From positions 1 to 63,222 of the forward strand of contig CAYRGG010000022.1 in NCBI GenBank assembly GCA_964423745.1: a stretch of 63,222 bases of DNA, read 5' to 3'. The notes beneath the pieces were generated by a model. That model saw only the letters and a program-made list of their open reading frames with translations. It was not told where the DNA came from and searched no databases. The position numbers were made by a program, and so were the translations under genes. This DNA is from CAYRGG01 sp964423745. Its GTDB lineage: Bacteria; Pseudomonadota; Gammaproteobacteria; Competibacterales; Competibacteraceae. How positions within the stretch are numbered: the stretch's first letter is position 1; each line of letters begins with the position of its first letter. Below, piece by piece: positions 32,976-41,335 of the stretch.

Positions 32976-35111
32976 TTACTCAGGCGTGAATAAGTCCGCT
33001 GATTGCACCACACTGGGGTTATCAATGGGCAACCGGGTTCCATTGGAAATCATAAAGTTTGCAGCTTCTCGTTGCATCTCTAGGGTCACAGCGGGGGCCA
33101 CTGAGGGATTTAGAAAAGATCGATGGGAACCCGAGGTAAAACGCACGATGCCGCGGATACCTTGGGGATCAGTGGTGCTGGCAGCAATCGGCGTTAGCCC
33201 CATGATCCGCGCTAACGGCGCGGTACCCGACAAGGGTGCACCAACCACACGATTCGGCACCACTTGATCGGGCAAGGAGGGAGGATTGCCACTACCCCCT
33301 ACCACGGATAGCATGTGAATAGGATGGTCTTCAGCCGTCTGTTTGGCGTAGTTGATGGGATCGCCAGCATCGATTACCGTCTGGGTTGCCAACAGAAAAA
33401 AATCATATAAAGTCGTACCCGGCATAATGCCTGCCTGCGCCAAACCAGCTCTGGTGATGGGTCCAAGGTTTGGTGAATTGGCCAACAATTGCGCGATCCC
33501 ACCACCTGGATTGGCTAGCGTTGCCGCGCCCACTGTCGGTTCAACCGCCAAAAACGGTCCACCGACGATGGCCCCTAAGGAGTGCCCTATAAACCCAATC
33601 CGGTCTGCGTCCAGATCAACATTTCCATCGCCGTCTATGTCTAATGTTGCGACGGTTGTAGTTAATTGCAACAGATCCGCCGTTGCCTGACGCAGATTAT
33701 CTCGCGTTGTTAACGGTGAAAACAAATTGACAAAATAAATGCCGCTGGGATCGATCAGGCCATCCGGGGGCGCCTGTAGAGTGATGTTATCCAGCAAATC
33801 CACATTAAAGGTGCGCTCTAGCGTGTCGGCATAAAAGGGATCATTAACATCGGTGATACCGTGTAAAGGCAAATCGATGGCCACTCCCACCATACCCACT
33901 TGCGCCAAACTATCGGCAATGGCCAACAAATTGGTGCGATTCTCACCCAGGCCGTGCTGAAAAATAGCCACTGACCACCCGGAAGCAGGTTGCGTAAAAC
34001 CGCTGGCAAGAGAAGGTATTGTAACCAGCAACGGAACTGTTATTTCGGGTTGCGGCGGGACGGGTGTCCGGTTATAGCGAGTTAACGGACCACCATTCCC
34101 GCCTCGCCATTGGGTGGATAAAATAATCGGTCCTTCACTGGGTGCTAGGGGCACTTCAAGAAAATAGGAAACCTCCATAGCACCGCTATACACGTCGGCA
34201 AAACCCAAAGGTGTGGTGGCGCCGGTGGGTACCAGGCGATTGGAGGATAAAGGTATTACATCAGCGCTTACCGTTTCCAGTACGTCACCGATGGATTGGG
34301 TTAAAAAGGTCCAGCTCACCACAATGCTGCCCCGTTCCACACCTTGACTAGCAGCAGCCCGTTCTTGAGACAAAACTAACGGTTGTAGGCGCACCAGTTG
34401 TTGCGCTTGGGCGTCGCTGAGCTGGGGAAAATTGCTCTGGCCTATTTCGTTAACAAGGGGGCGATGATGATTGCCCCGATAGCGGGCAAATTGATAGGTT
34501 TGGTCCGCCACTGCAAGGCTGCCATCCTGGGCTTGGATACCCTGCGTAAGCACCACCATATAACCTGTTTTTGGCTGTAAAGGGCGCAGCGGCAGTATAA
34601 CGATGGTTTTACCGGTGGGGTCCGTGGTAGACAGCCGAGCCACAAAGTCTGCGTTGGGTACTAGCTCCTGTTGAACGCTTTCGACGGCAAAGGGATTCTC
34701 AGCAGCCGGGTTGAGAAAGGGATTCACCAATTGCACTTCGAACAACCGCACGGTCTCCCCGGCAATGATGGTTGCCGGGTCGATACCACTGCTACTGCCG
34801 GATCCGGGACCATTAGAAAAGGTAGCCAATATAGGAGCAACAGTAGAAAAACCGTCTAGTTCGTTTAAAGCCCGAACAATGACGTTAGCGGGATCTGTCG
34901 GATCAGGAGACAGCGGAATATTTAAGGTGCCATCCAGCGACCCGCTGAACAATAAGTTATTAGGAAAAGGTAATGCATCCAGCGTCCCTGCTCCCGGATC
35001 GAAATTGGCAATAAGCGTAGCGCCTTGCTGCGCCATAAGATGAATAGGCAAAAAACCCAAGACAACTAAAAAAACAAATTTTGGTTTCACTATTTTTGTA
35101 TTTTTTAACAA
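32976..35111 (-). CDS. Secreted lipase/phospholipase of the VolA/Pla-1 family
   Basis: The 711-residue protein belongs to the extracellular lipases with the N-terminal domain of bacterial virulence-factor lipases. LDALPFPNNLLFSGSLDGTLNIP, near the start, is the family signature. The alpha/beta-hydrolase part has the nucleophile elbow RIGFIGHSLGAIVGGPFL (GHSLG), and FQHGLGENRTNLLAIADSLA supplies the oxyanion region. A signal peptide is present (KFVFLVVLGFLPIHLMA), but without a lipobox cysteine, so it is probably released or periplasmic and not surface-lipidated as Vibrio VolA is. The start codon is uncertain (TTG at 35111 or GTG at 35090; no clear ribosome site). It lies 27 bp after fadL, the same pairing as in Vibrio. 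Confidence 0.88.
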   Translation of the reverse strand: MLKNTKIVKPKFVFLVVLGFLPIHLMAQQGATLIANFDPGAGTLDALPFPNNLLFSGSLDGTLNIPLSPDPTDPANVIVRALNELDGFSTVAPILATFSNGPGSGSSSGIDPATIIAGETVRLFEVQLVNPFLNPAAENPFAVESVQQELVPNADFVARLSTTDPTGKTIVILPLRPLQPKTGYMVVLTQGIQAQDGSLAVADQTYQFARYRGNHHRPLVNEIGQSNFPQLSDAQAQQLVRLQPLVLSQERAAASQGVERGSIVVSWTFLTQSIGDVLETVSADVIPLSSNRLVPTGATTPLGFADVYSGAMEVSYFLEVPLAPSEGPIILSTQWRGGNGGPLTRYNRTPVPPQPEITVPLLVTIPSLASGFTQPASGWSVAIFQHGLGENRTNLLAIADSLAQVGMVGVAIDLPLHGITDVNDPFYADTLERTFNVDLLDNITLQAPPDGLIDPSGIYFVNLFSPLTTRDNLRQATADLLQLTTTVATLDIDGDGNVDLDADRIGFIGHSLGAIVGGPFLAVEPTVGAATLANPGGGIAQLLANSPNLGPITRAGLAQAGIMPGTTLYDFFLLATQTVIDAGDPINYAKQTAEDHPIHMLSVVGGSGNPPSLPDQVVPNRVVGAPLSGTAPLARIMGLTPIAASTTDPQGIRGIVRFTSGSHRSFLNPSVAPAVTLEMQREAANFMISNGTRLPIDNPSVVQSADLFTPE

Positions 35112-35138
35112 TTATTTAGCGATGACAATAAAGCGATT

Positions 35139-36494
35139 CTAAAACTTCCAGGTAACCTGGGCGCTAAAGATGTTTGCATCGGCTTCGTAGTCACCCGACA
35201 AGGTGCTGCCCACCGGAGCGCCCGCTAAAGAACCCGTAGTGACCTCGGTATCATCGATGGAGAAATCCGGCACAATAATATGACTATAGGCAAGATCAAA
35301 ACTGAAGGAATCCGAAAGGTTATAGCCAACACCAATAGCCAACCAGTAGCGGTCTTGATCAGGGATACGGGGGGTGCGATCGTTATTATCTACAGGACTC
35401 TCGTCGTATTCAAAACCAGCCCGTACTGTCCAATGTTTATCGAACCGGTACTGAGTACCCACCGACCAACGCACCGCATTGTGATATTCTTCTGGCTGAA
35501 CAGCATCAGGTCCCCCATCATCAAACTCAACGCGGATCTCATCGAAAGTGCTCCAATGGGTCCACGTCACACCGGCCATAATGTCCCAATTGTCGGTTAC
35601 CTGGTGAAAAGCACCAAAGGTGACAGTGCCTGGCACGGTAAAATCCACATTGGCATCCCGTTGCCGGGACCCAAAAGCAGGATTAACAGCGGCCAATGTG
35701 GGATTGCCCTGAATTCTTGCTTCACCAGCGACGGTGGTGTCAATATCGGAACGAAAAGCAACGCCAAAGCGAGTGCGGGGACTGGATTCATAGAGAAGGC
35801 CCATATTCCACCCGTAAGCTAAATCATCACCCACTAATTTTTGCTTCCCGTCGAAGGCCGGGGTCGAGGGTGTGACTCCAGGCGCACCGCTAAGAAAAGC
35901 CAAAGTACCGAAATCAAGAGCATTGGTCAGGGTAACGTCCACATAGATAGCATTGACGCCAAAACCAAAAGATAATTTGTCAGTAAGCTTAACAGCGACC
36001 GCTGGGTTGACGTTAACGCTAACGAGTTCTGAGCGTATTGCATGGTAACGACCTATCCAATCGTTGTTATAGTCGGTGAGTAATCCGTAAGGAGCGTTGA
36101 TTCCTAAACCGACCGCCCAGCGATCATTGATCTGTTGGGTGAAATACACGTTAGGCACCAAACCGACTTTACCACCCCCTTCATTGGCTTTACCACTAAC
36201 GGCGCCCCCCACGGCATTGGTGGAATCGGCATTTTTAAAATCAAAGCTAGGCACGATGGCGTGAAAATTCGCATCGAATTGGCTACCCGGAAGCAGGATC
36301 ATCCCAGCAGGGTTAGTAAATACCGTGGCGGCAGTACTGGCGATGGCTGCTGCACCTGCATTTCGGTAACCCTGGTATTCGCCAGAAAATTCCGTGATTT
36401 GAAAGGCTCCACCGTGAACCAGTGAGCTAAATGCGGTAGCTCCCCCTATGGCAATGTACAAAAAACAGGTGGTTTTATGATTTTTTTTACTCAT
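35139..36494 (-). CDS. fadL: FadL/OmpP1-family outer membrane long-chain fatty acid channel
   Basis: FadL forms a 14-strand outer-membrane barrel that lets long-chain fatty acids through. The 451-residue protein (ATG at 36494 with GGAGAGG upstream) has a signal peptide (about 1-28), a mature N-terminus GAFQITEFSGEYQGYRNAGAAA, the hatch sequence ASTAATVFTNPAGMILLPG typical of FadL, and a C-terminal strand ending in Phe (ANIFSAQVTWKF) recognised by the BAM machinery. It precedes the lipase gene by 27 bp and lies upstream of the beta-oxidation genes, so lipid hydrolysis, uptake and degradation are neighbours. Confidence 0.93.
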   Translation of the reverse strand: MSKKNHKTTCFLYIAIGGATAFSSLVHGGAFQITEFSGEYQGYRNAGAAAIASTAATVFTNPAGMILLPGSQFDANFHAIVPSFDFKNADSTNAVGGAVSGKANEGGGKVGLVPNVYFTQQINDRWAVGLGINAPYGLLTDYNNDWIGRYHAIRSELVSVNVNPAVAVKLTDKLSFGFGVNAIYVDVTLTNALDFGTLAFLSGAPGVTPSTPAFDGKQKLVGDDLAYGWNMGLLYESSPRTRFGVAFRSDIDTTVAGEARIQGNPTLAAVNPAFGSRQRDANVDFTVPGTVTFGAFHQVTDNWDIMAGVTWTHWSTFDEIRVEFDDGGPDAVQPEEYHNAVRWSVGTQYRFDKHWTVRAGFEYDESPVDNNDRTPRIPDQDRYWLAIGVGYNLSDSFSFDLAYSHIIVPDFSIDDTEVTTGSLAGAPVGSTLSGDYEADANIFSAQVTWKF

Positions 36495-36548
36495 ATCTTT
36501 CCTCTCCATTGGATGTCTAATATAGAAACGCAAATCTTTTTAATACAA

Positions 36549-36812
36549 TCAATTGGACGGGTCGAGGCGACATAAGCGCTGAACGTCTTCTGCGACAAAG
36601 GGCCAGCGGATTTCAGCACCCCTATCCAGCCGATGTAATACCGGAATCTGCTCTGCGTATTTTGCCATCAGCGTTTCATTCTCAGCGATATCCACCTCAG
36701 CCACAGGAGCACCCAATACGCGGACTATGAGTTGCTGTGCTGTTTCACACAGATGACACCCCGGTGTAGAATAAAGTATTAGGCAATGGGATACAGGGTT
36801 TAAAGCCGCCAT
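36549..36812 (-). CDS. Glutaredoxin-like protein (DUF836 family)
   Basis: The 87-residue protein has a thioredoxin fold with the CxxC motif in LYSTPGCHLCETAQQLI and the cis-proline in EQIPVLHRL. It matches the small DUF836 glutaredoxin-like family, probably a thiol-disulfide exchanger of unknown partner. I chose the ATG at 36812, preceded by TAGGAAA, over the in-frame ATG nine codons upstream. It lies 54 bp upstream of fadL on the same strand, but the link is probably only positional. Confidence 0.85.
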   Translation of the reverse strand: MAALNPVSHCLILYSTPGCHLCETAQQLIVRVLGAPVAEVDIAENETLMAKYAEQIPVLHRLDRGAEIRWPFVAEDVQRLCRLDPSN

Positions 36813-37116
36813 TGTTTTTCCTAGATAGCAATACAGCAACCAGTTTGTCTTACTTTTTGTCCCACACTATATGCCCTAAAGCCATAGACGATAGTCACAG
36901 AAAAAGCATAGCCTATAGCGCTCAAAGTCGCCATCATGATAGTTTGTTGCAATGTTGTAACAGATCCTTCGATAGCCATACAAAACTGGTTATAAAATAA
37001 AAATAACTTGCAACTCGGCAAATGTGATGGCAAGGACCCGGGCACAGAGGTAAACTGTGCTGCCTCAATAAAACTCATAACTATCGGCTATTGATACCCA
37101 GCCTGCAAAGATTTTC
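36813..37116. other. Divergent promoter region
   Basis: About 300 bp separate the glutaredoxin-like gene (minus) from the acyl-CoA ligase gene (plus). I see no RNA gene, strong hairpin or operator here. An 85-codon minus-strand frame crosses it but was not accepted. Confidence 0.4.
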
Positions 37117-38712
37117 ATGCCTCAATTACTGCACGATTTAGTCTTTAAGCAAGCCGAGCAGCGAGGGTCTGCTATCGCTATCGTACACCGTCGCACTACT
37201 TTTACATATAGTGAACTAGCTCAGCAGCTTCACACCTTTGCCCAAGGTTTAAAGGAACTTGGGCTACAGCGTTTAGAGCGTGTGGCTGTCTACTTACCTA
37301 AGCGTCCAGAGACAGTGATTGCCCTGTTCGGGACATGCCTCGCCGATGGTGTATTCGTTCCCGTGAATCCATTGCTAAAACCTCATCAGGTCGCCCATAT
37401 TTTGCGAGATTGTAACGTGCGGATATTAGTCACCGCCCGGGATCGAGCAGCTGGGCTTGCAGAGGTCTTACGAGAATGCCCAGATCTCAATTATTTGGTA
37501 TTGATAGACTCCCCTGAAGAGGCTTTATCCCCGCTCTCCCATACGGTTACCTTAAGCTGGCAAACACTCCTCAACTGCGCTGATAGAGCACCGACACGCC
37601 ACAATATTGACACCGACATGGCGGCGATTCTCTATACTTCGGGCAGTACGGGCAAGCCCAAAGGGGTAGTCTTGTCGCACCGCAACTTGTTGTGTGGCGC
37701 CCATAGTGTCATTGAATATTTGCAAAACCATGCCGATGATCGATTACTTGCCTTATTACCCTTAAGTTTTGACGCTGGTTTGAGTCAACTTACTACCGCG
37801 TTTGCTGCGGGCGCACGGGCTGTGCTGATGGATTATTTGCTGGCCCGAGACGTAGTAAAGGTTATCGCCCAGGAAGGCATCACCGGACTCACAGCGGTCC
37901 CCCCCCTGTGGATACAGCTCGCTGCCCAACCCTGGCCTGAAAAGGCGCAGGGAAATTTACGTTATATTGCCAGCACCGGCGGCACCATGCCGCGGCTTAC
38001 CATAGAGACGCTACGGCGCAACTTACCGAAGACAAACATTTATCTTATGTACGGTTTAACGGAAGCTTTTCGTTCCACTTACCTGCCCCTTAATGAACTC
38101 GACCGACGCCCGCACTCCATTGGTAGAGCTGTGCCCAATGCAGAGGTCATGGTGGTGCGGGAAGATGGCAGTCTGTGCGCACCAGGAGAACCGGGGGAAT
38201 TAGTGCATCGCGGTTCTTCAGTGGCTTTGGGATATTGGAACAACCCCGAGCAGACCGCCCTGCGTTTCCGTCCAGCCCCTAATCAACCAGCAGGCGTCCC
38301 GCTGCCCGAGATGGCGGTTTGGTCAGGAGATACGGCGCGTATGGATGAATCGGGTTTTCTCTACTTTATTGGCCGCGAGGATGATATGATTAAAACGTCG
38401 GGCTACCGCGTTAGCCCTACAGAGGTCGAGGAAGTGCTTTATGGCAGTGGTTGGGTGGCGGAAGCTGCTGTGCTGGGTATCTCCCACGCCACCCTCGGCC
38501 AGGCCATCGTTGCCGTGGTCAAACCCATCGAAGCGGAAGCTTTTGACCCAACCCTGTTGATTACCCACTGCAAACGCCAATTACCCAGCTACATGGTACC
38601 CTTGCAGGTCATCTCGCAACCTTCATTACCCCGCACCCCCAACGGCAAACTAGATCGTCGTCAACTTGCTGATACCTTTCACGATGTGCTTCATCATTAC
38701 TCCGCCCCATGA
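37117..38712 (+). CDS. Acyl-CoA ligase (AMP-forming), exosortase A-associated type
   Basis: The 531-residue protein belongs to the ANL superfamily, which activates carboxylates as acyl-adenylates. Motifs are AAILYTSGSTGKPKGVVLSHRN (P-loop-like), YGLTEAFRSTYLP, SGDTARMDESGFLYFIGREDDMIKTSGYRVSPTEVEEVLY (hinge) and PRTPNGKLDRRQLA (catalytic Lys). Paired with the following PLP decarboxylase by a 4-bp overlap, it matches the gene pair known next to exosortase A polysaccharide loci. The substrate is unknown. No exosortase or glycosyltransferase gene is in the window. Confidence 0.88.
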   Translation: MPQLLHDLVFKQAEQRGSAIAIVHRRTTFTYSELAQQLHTFAQGLKELGLQRLERVAVYLPKRPETVIALFGTCLADGVFVPVNPLLKPHQVAHILRDCNVRILVTARDRAAGLAEVLRECPDLNYLVLIDSPEEALSPLSHTVTLSWQTLLNCADRAPTRHNIDTDMAAILYTSGSTGKPKGVVLSHRNLLCGAHSVIEYLQNHADDRLLALLPLSFDAGLSQLTTAFAAGARAVLMDYLLARDVVKVIAQEGITGLTAVPPLWIQLAAQPWPEKAQGNLRYIASTGGTMPRLTIETLRRNLPKTNIYLMYGLTEAFRSTYLPLNELDRRPHSIGRAVPNAEVMVVREDGSLCAPGEPGELVHRGSSVALGYWNNPEQTALRFRPAPNQPAGVPLPEMAVWSGDTARMDESGFLYFIGREDDMIKTSGYRVSPTEVEEVLYGSGWVAEAAVLGISHATLGQAIVAVVKPIEAEAFDPTLLITHCKRQLPSYMVPLQVISQPSLPRTPNGKLDRRQLADTFHDVLHHYSAP

Positions 38713-39941
38713 ATAACCCGTTAACTTCAGAACTACTCAAACGTTTTTTGGTAGTAGATGACTGTCTGCATATGGGCGGTATGCCGCTGACACAATTGGC
38801 TCAACGGGTTGGCCAAACACCGTTTTACGCATACGATCGAACCCTCATAAAAGAGCGGATCGCTTTACTCCGCCAAGCCTTACCGTCTGCTTTGCAAGTA
38901 CATTACGCTATCAAAGCTAATCCCATGCCAACCTTAGTGGATTACATGGCTTCTGCCGTGGACGGTCTCGACGTGGCATCCCTGGGTGAACTGCGGCTTG
39001 CTCTGGATACTGGCATACCCCCCATTCACATCAGTTTTACCGGTCCCGGCAAACAGCCTCAGGAACTGGCTGCCGCCATTGCGGCTGGCGTGATCATCAA
39101 TATAGAATCCGAACATGAGTTAGCAACCATCGTCCGTCTTGGCGATGCCCAAGGACAACGCCCTAACGTTGCCGTGCGGGTCAACCCAGACTTCGAGCTG
39201 AAAGCCTCAGGCATGAAGATGGCGGGTGGCCCTAAACCCTTTGGCATCGATGCTGAACGGGTTCCTACGGTGTTAAACCAGATGGCTCATCTGGATGTAA
39301 ATTTTATAGGTTTACAAATCTTTGCGGGTTCTCAGAATCTCCGGGCCGAGGCCCTTATGGAGGCCCATCGCAAAATAGTTGATCTGGGTCTGCGACTTGC
39401 GGAAAGCGCACCGCAACCCATGCAGGTGTTTAACATCGGCGGCGGGTTTGGCATTCCGTACTTTCCCGGTGACAAAGCCCTGGATTTGTACCCCATCGGT
39501 GCTCATTTAGCAACTTGTATAGAGCACTTGGCTACTGCGCAACCCGAGGCTAAACCAGTTCTTGAACTAGGGCGCTATTTAGTGGGCGAGGCGGGCATTT
39601 ACGTAGCCCAAGTGGTGGATCGGAAAGTATCCCGGGAACAGACCTTCTTGATTACCAACGGAGGTATGCATCATCATTTAGCCGCATCCGGCAATTTAGG
39701 GCAAGTGGTGCGGCGGAATTATCCCGTCATCATCGGTAACCGGGTTCAGGGGGAAACACGCGAAGTCGCCAGTGTCGTGGGACCCCTTTGCACACCTTTG
39801 GACATCCTGGCGGATCGACTCGAGTTAGCTAAGGCAGACGTGGGTGATCTTGTCGTGGTGTTTCAATCGGGCGCCTACGGACTCAGTGCAAGCCCCACCG
39901 GTTTTTTAAGTCATCCTCAACCGACTGAAGTCTTTGTGTAA
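38709..39941 (+). CDS. PLP-dependent decarboxylase, exosortase A-associated type
   Basis: The 410-residue protein has the alanine-racemase-like barrel plus C-terminal beta domain of the DapDC/LysA/ODC family. YAIKANPMPTLVDYM holds the PLP lysine, VFNIGGGFGIPYFPGDKALDL binds phosphate, and LELGRYLVGEAGIYVAQVVDRK and YGLSASPTGFLSH occur in the C-terminal domain. No CDS-type cysteine motif for diaminopimelate is obvious (SVVGPLCTPLDILADRLELA is present, a form of the GxxCxSxD motif with Thr). It overlaps the ligase by four bases. The pair probably supplies an amine-bearing acyl or amino-acid unit for envelope polysaccharide. Confidence 0.87.
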   Translation: MNNPLTSELLKRFLVVDDCLHMGGMPLTQLAQRVGQTPFYAYDRTLIKERIALLRQALPSALQVHYAIKANPMPTLVDYMASAVDGLDVASLGELRLALDTGIPPIHISFTGPGKQPQELAAAIAAGVIINIESEHELATIVRLGDAQGQRPNVAVRVNPDFELKASGMKMAGGPKPFGIDAERVPTVLNQMAHLDVNFIGLQIFAGSQNLRAEALMEAHRKIVDLGLRLAESAPQPMQVFNIGGGFGIPYFPGDKALDLYPIGAHLATCIEHLATAQPEAKPVLELGRYLVGEAGIYVAQVVDRKVSREQTFLITNGGMHHHLAASGNLGQVVRRNYPVIIGNRVQGETREVASVVGPLCTPLDILADRLELAKADVGDLVVVFQSGAYGLSASPTGFLSHPQPTEVFV

Positions 39942-39969
39942 TGATGTCAAATAGGAATTGTGTATTGAA

Positions 39970-40503
39970 ATGAAACTGCTTGGATTTTTTTGCCTGTTAC
40001 TCGCAGTATTCATCGGCGCCCTGACCCATGGGGCTAATTTCTATCAATGGACCGATGCAGAGGGTAAAGTGCATTACAGTGATACACCACCACCCCAAAC
40101 CACAGACCAGCAGCGCAAGCTTAATATCGCGCCGACACCGACAAATGCTGAATCCAGATCCCCCAGGGGGTTACGTCCGGGAGAGTTGGAAATGCTCAGA
40201 AATCTTGATCGAGAGCAAGCCGCTACAACACCTGCAGAGACTGCTGAATCAGAAGAGCTTGAAGAGACTGAACAAGCGCGTAATCCCGATCAAAACGCTG
40301 AACCTTTGGATGAAGAATTGTGCGCGAAATATTCTAATTTAATGGAAGAAATCAACACTTCTTTTGGAGCTCGGCAGAAGGCCCGGCAAGCCCGAGCAAG
40401 TGGGGATTACGCCACTTACCGGGCTTTACGCACACCGCGTCTACGGCGGAGACTGCAACAAGAATACCAGGAAAAGATGGTCCAACACTGCCAAACGCCA
40501 TAA
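39970..40503 (+). CDS. DUF4124-domain envelope protein
   Basis: The 177-residue protein has a signal peptide (MKLLGFFCLLLAVFIGALTHG) and a DUF4124 domain (NFYQWTDAEGKVHYSDTPPP, about 22-65). An acidic Glu/Thr-rich middle (about 75-110) and a basic helical end (GARQKARQARASGDYATYRALRTPRLRRRL) follow. DUF4124 proteins are periplasmic or membrane-bound with unknown roles. I chose the ATG at 39970, which gives a clean signal peptide; a TTG four codons upstream is too near the AGGA site. Confidence 0.8.
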   Translation: MKLLGFFCLLLAVFIGALTHGANFYQWTDAEGKVHYSDTPPPQTTDQQRKLNIAPTPTNAESRSPRGLRPGELEMLRNLDREQAATTPAETAESEELEETEQARNPDQNAEPLDEELCAKYSNLMEEINTSFGARQKARQARASGDYATYRALRTPRLRRRLQQEYQEKMVQHCQTP

Positions 40504-40578
40504 GTTTGTCGTTAAAAATCAACTGAAGCTTACGCAATAACTGTCAGTGGTTTGTAAAAGCAACTCAGCTAGGCGGGG

Positions 40579-41220
40579 CTATGCGGCAGTGGGACAGGTC
40601 ACGCCTGTTCCCCCTAAGCCACAGTAACCACCGGGATTCTTTGCTAAGTATTGCTGATGATAACTTTCCGCGTAATAAAATTCAGGCGCATGGATAATCT
40701 CAGTGGAAATAGAACCGTAACCTTGCTTACTCAACATGGTTTGATACGCATCCCGGGAAGCGATGGCAGCCTGCTTTTGATCATCGTTATACACATAGAT
40801 ACCGGAACGGTATTGGGTTCCCACATCATTGCCTTGCCGCATACCCTGAGTAGGATCGTGGGCTTCCCAAAATATTTTTAATAGTTCCCCATAAGCTATT
40901 TCGTTAGTATCAAAAACCACCCGTACCACTTCATTATGGCCTGTCATTCCCGTACATACTTCCTCATAAGTTGGATTAGGCGTATGGCCACCGGCATAAC
41001 CCACTGCTGTCACATAAACACCGGTGGTCTGCCAAAATTTACGCTCCGCGCCCCAAAAACAGCCTAGTCCAAAGAGCGCTAACTGCAACGGCTCAGCAAA
41101 AGGCGGTTTCAGAGAATGCCCATTTACATAATGATGATCCACGACCTGTAATGGCTGGGCACGACCTGGCAGCGCTTTATCTGGCTCAGGTATTGATGTT
41201 TTTTTTTGCCATGAAAACAT
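40579..41220 (-). CDS. msrA: MsrA, peptide methionine-(S)-S-oxide reductase
   Basis: MsrA repairs oxidised methionine. The 213-residue protein (ATG at 41220, GGAG seven bases before) has the catalytic Cys in LFGLGCFWGAERKFWQT, followed by VTAVGYAGGHTPNPTYEEVCTGMTGHNEVV and YRSGIYVY. C-terminal cysteines in GGYCGLGGTGVTCPTAA resolve the disulfide. The length equals that of E. coli MsrA. The region 41221-41277 that would add 19 residues is not needed. Confidence 0.95.
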   Translation of the reverse strand: MFSWQKKTSIPEPDKALPGRAQPLQVVDHHYVNGHSLKPPFAEPLQLALFGLGCFWGAERKFWQTTGVYVTAVGYAGGHTPNPTYEEVCTGMTGHNEVVRVVFDTNEIAYGELLKIFWEAHDPTQGMRQGNDVGTQYRSGIYVYNDDQKQAAIASRDAYQTMLSKQGYGSISTEIIHAPEFYYAESYHQQYLAKNPGGYCGLGGTGVTCPTAA

Positions 41221-41335
41221 AACGCAACTCCATAAACACTGATTAATAATGGTTAACCACAGAGCTATGACCACCAAAAAATTGGTTTATTCCCTTCCGA
41301 CTATCCCAGTGATTGACTCAACCCAGTCTGCTACG

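Noticed and set aside
36821..37078. 85-codon minus-strand ORF ending just before the glutaredoxin-like gene
   Set aside because: It has one hydrophobic stretch and a stop near the next ribosome site, but no convincing start, no family resemblance and an odd end (GCCIAI). It may be real, yet the support is too weak.
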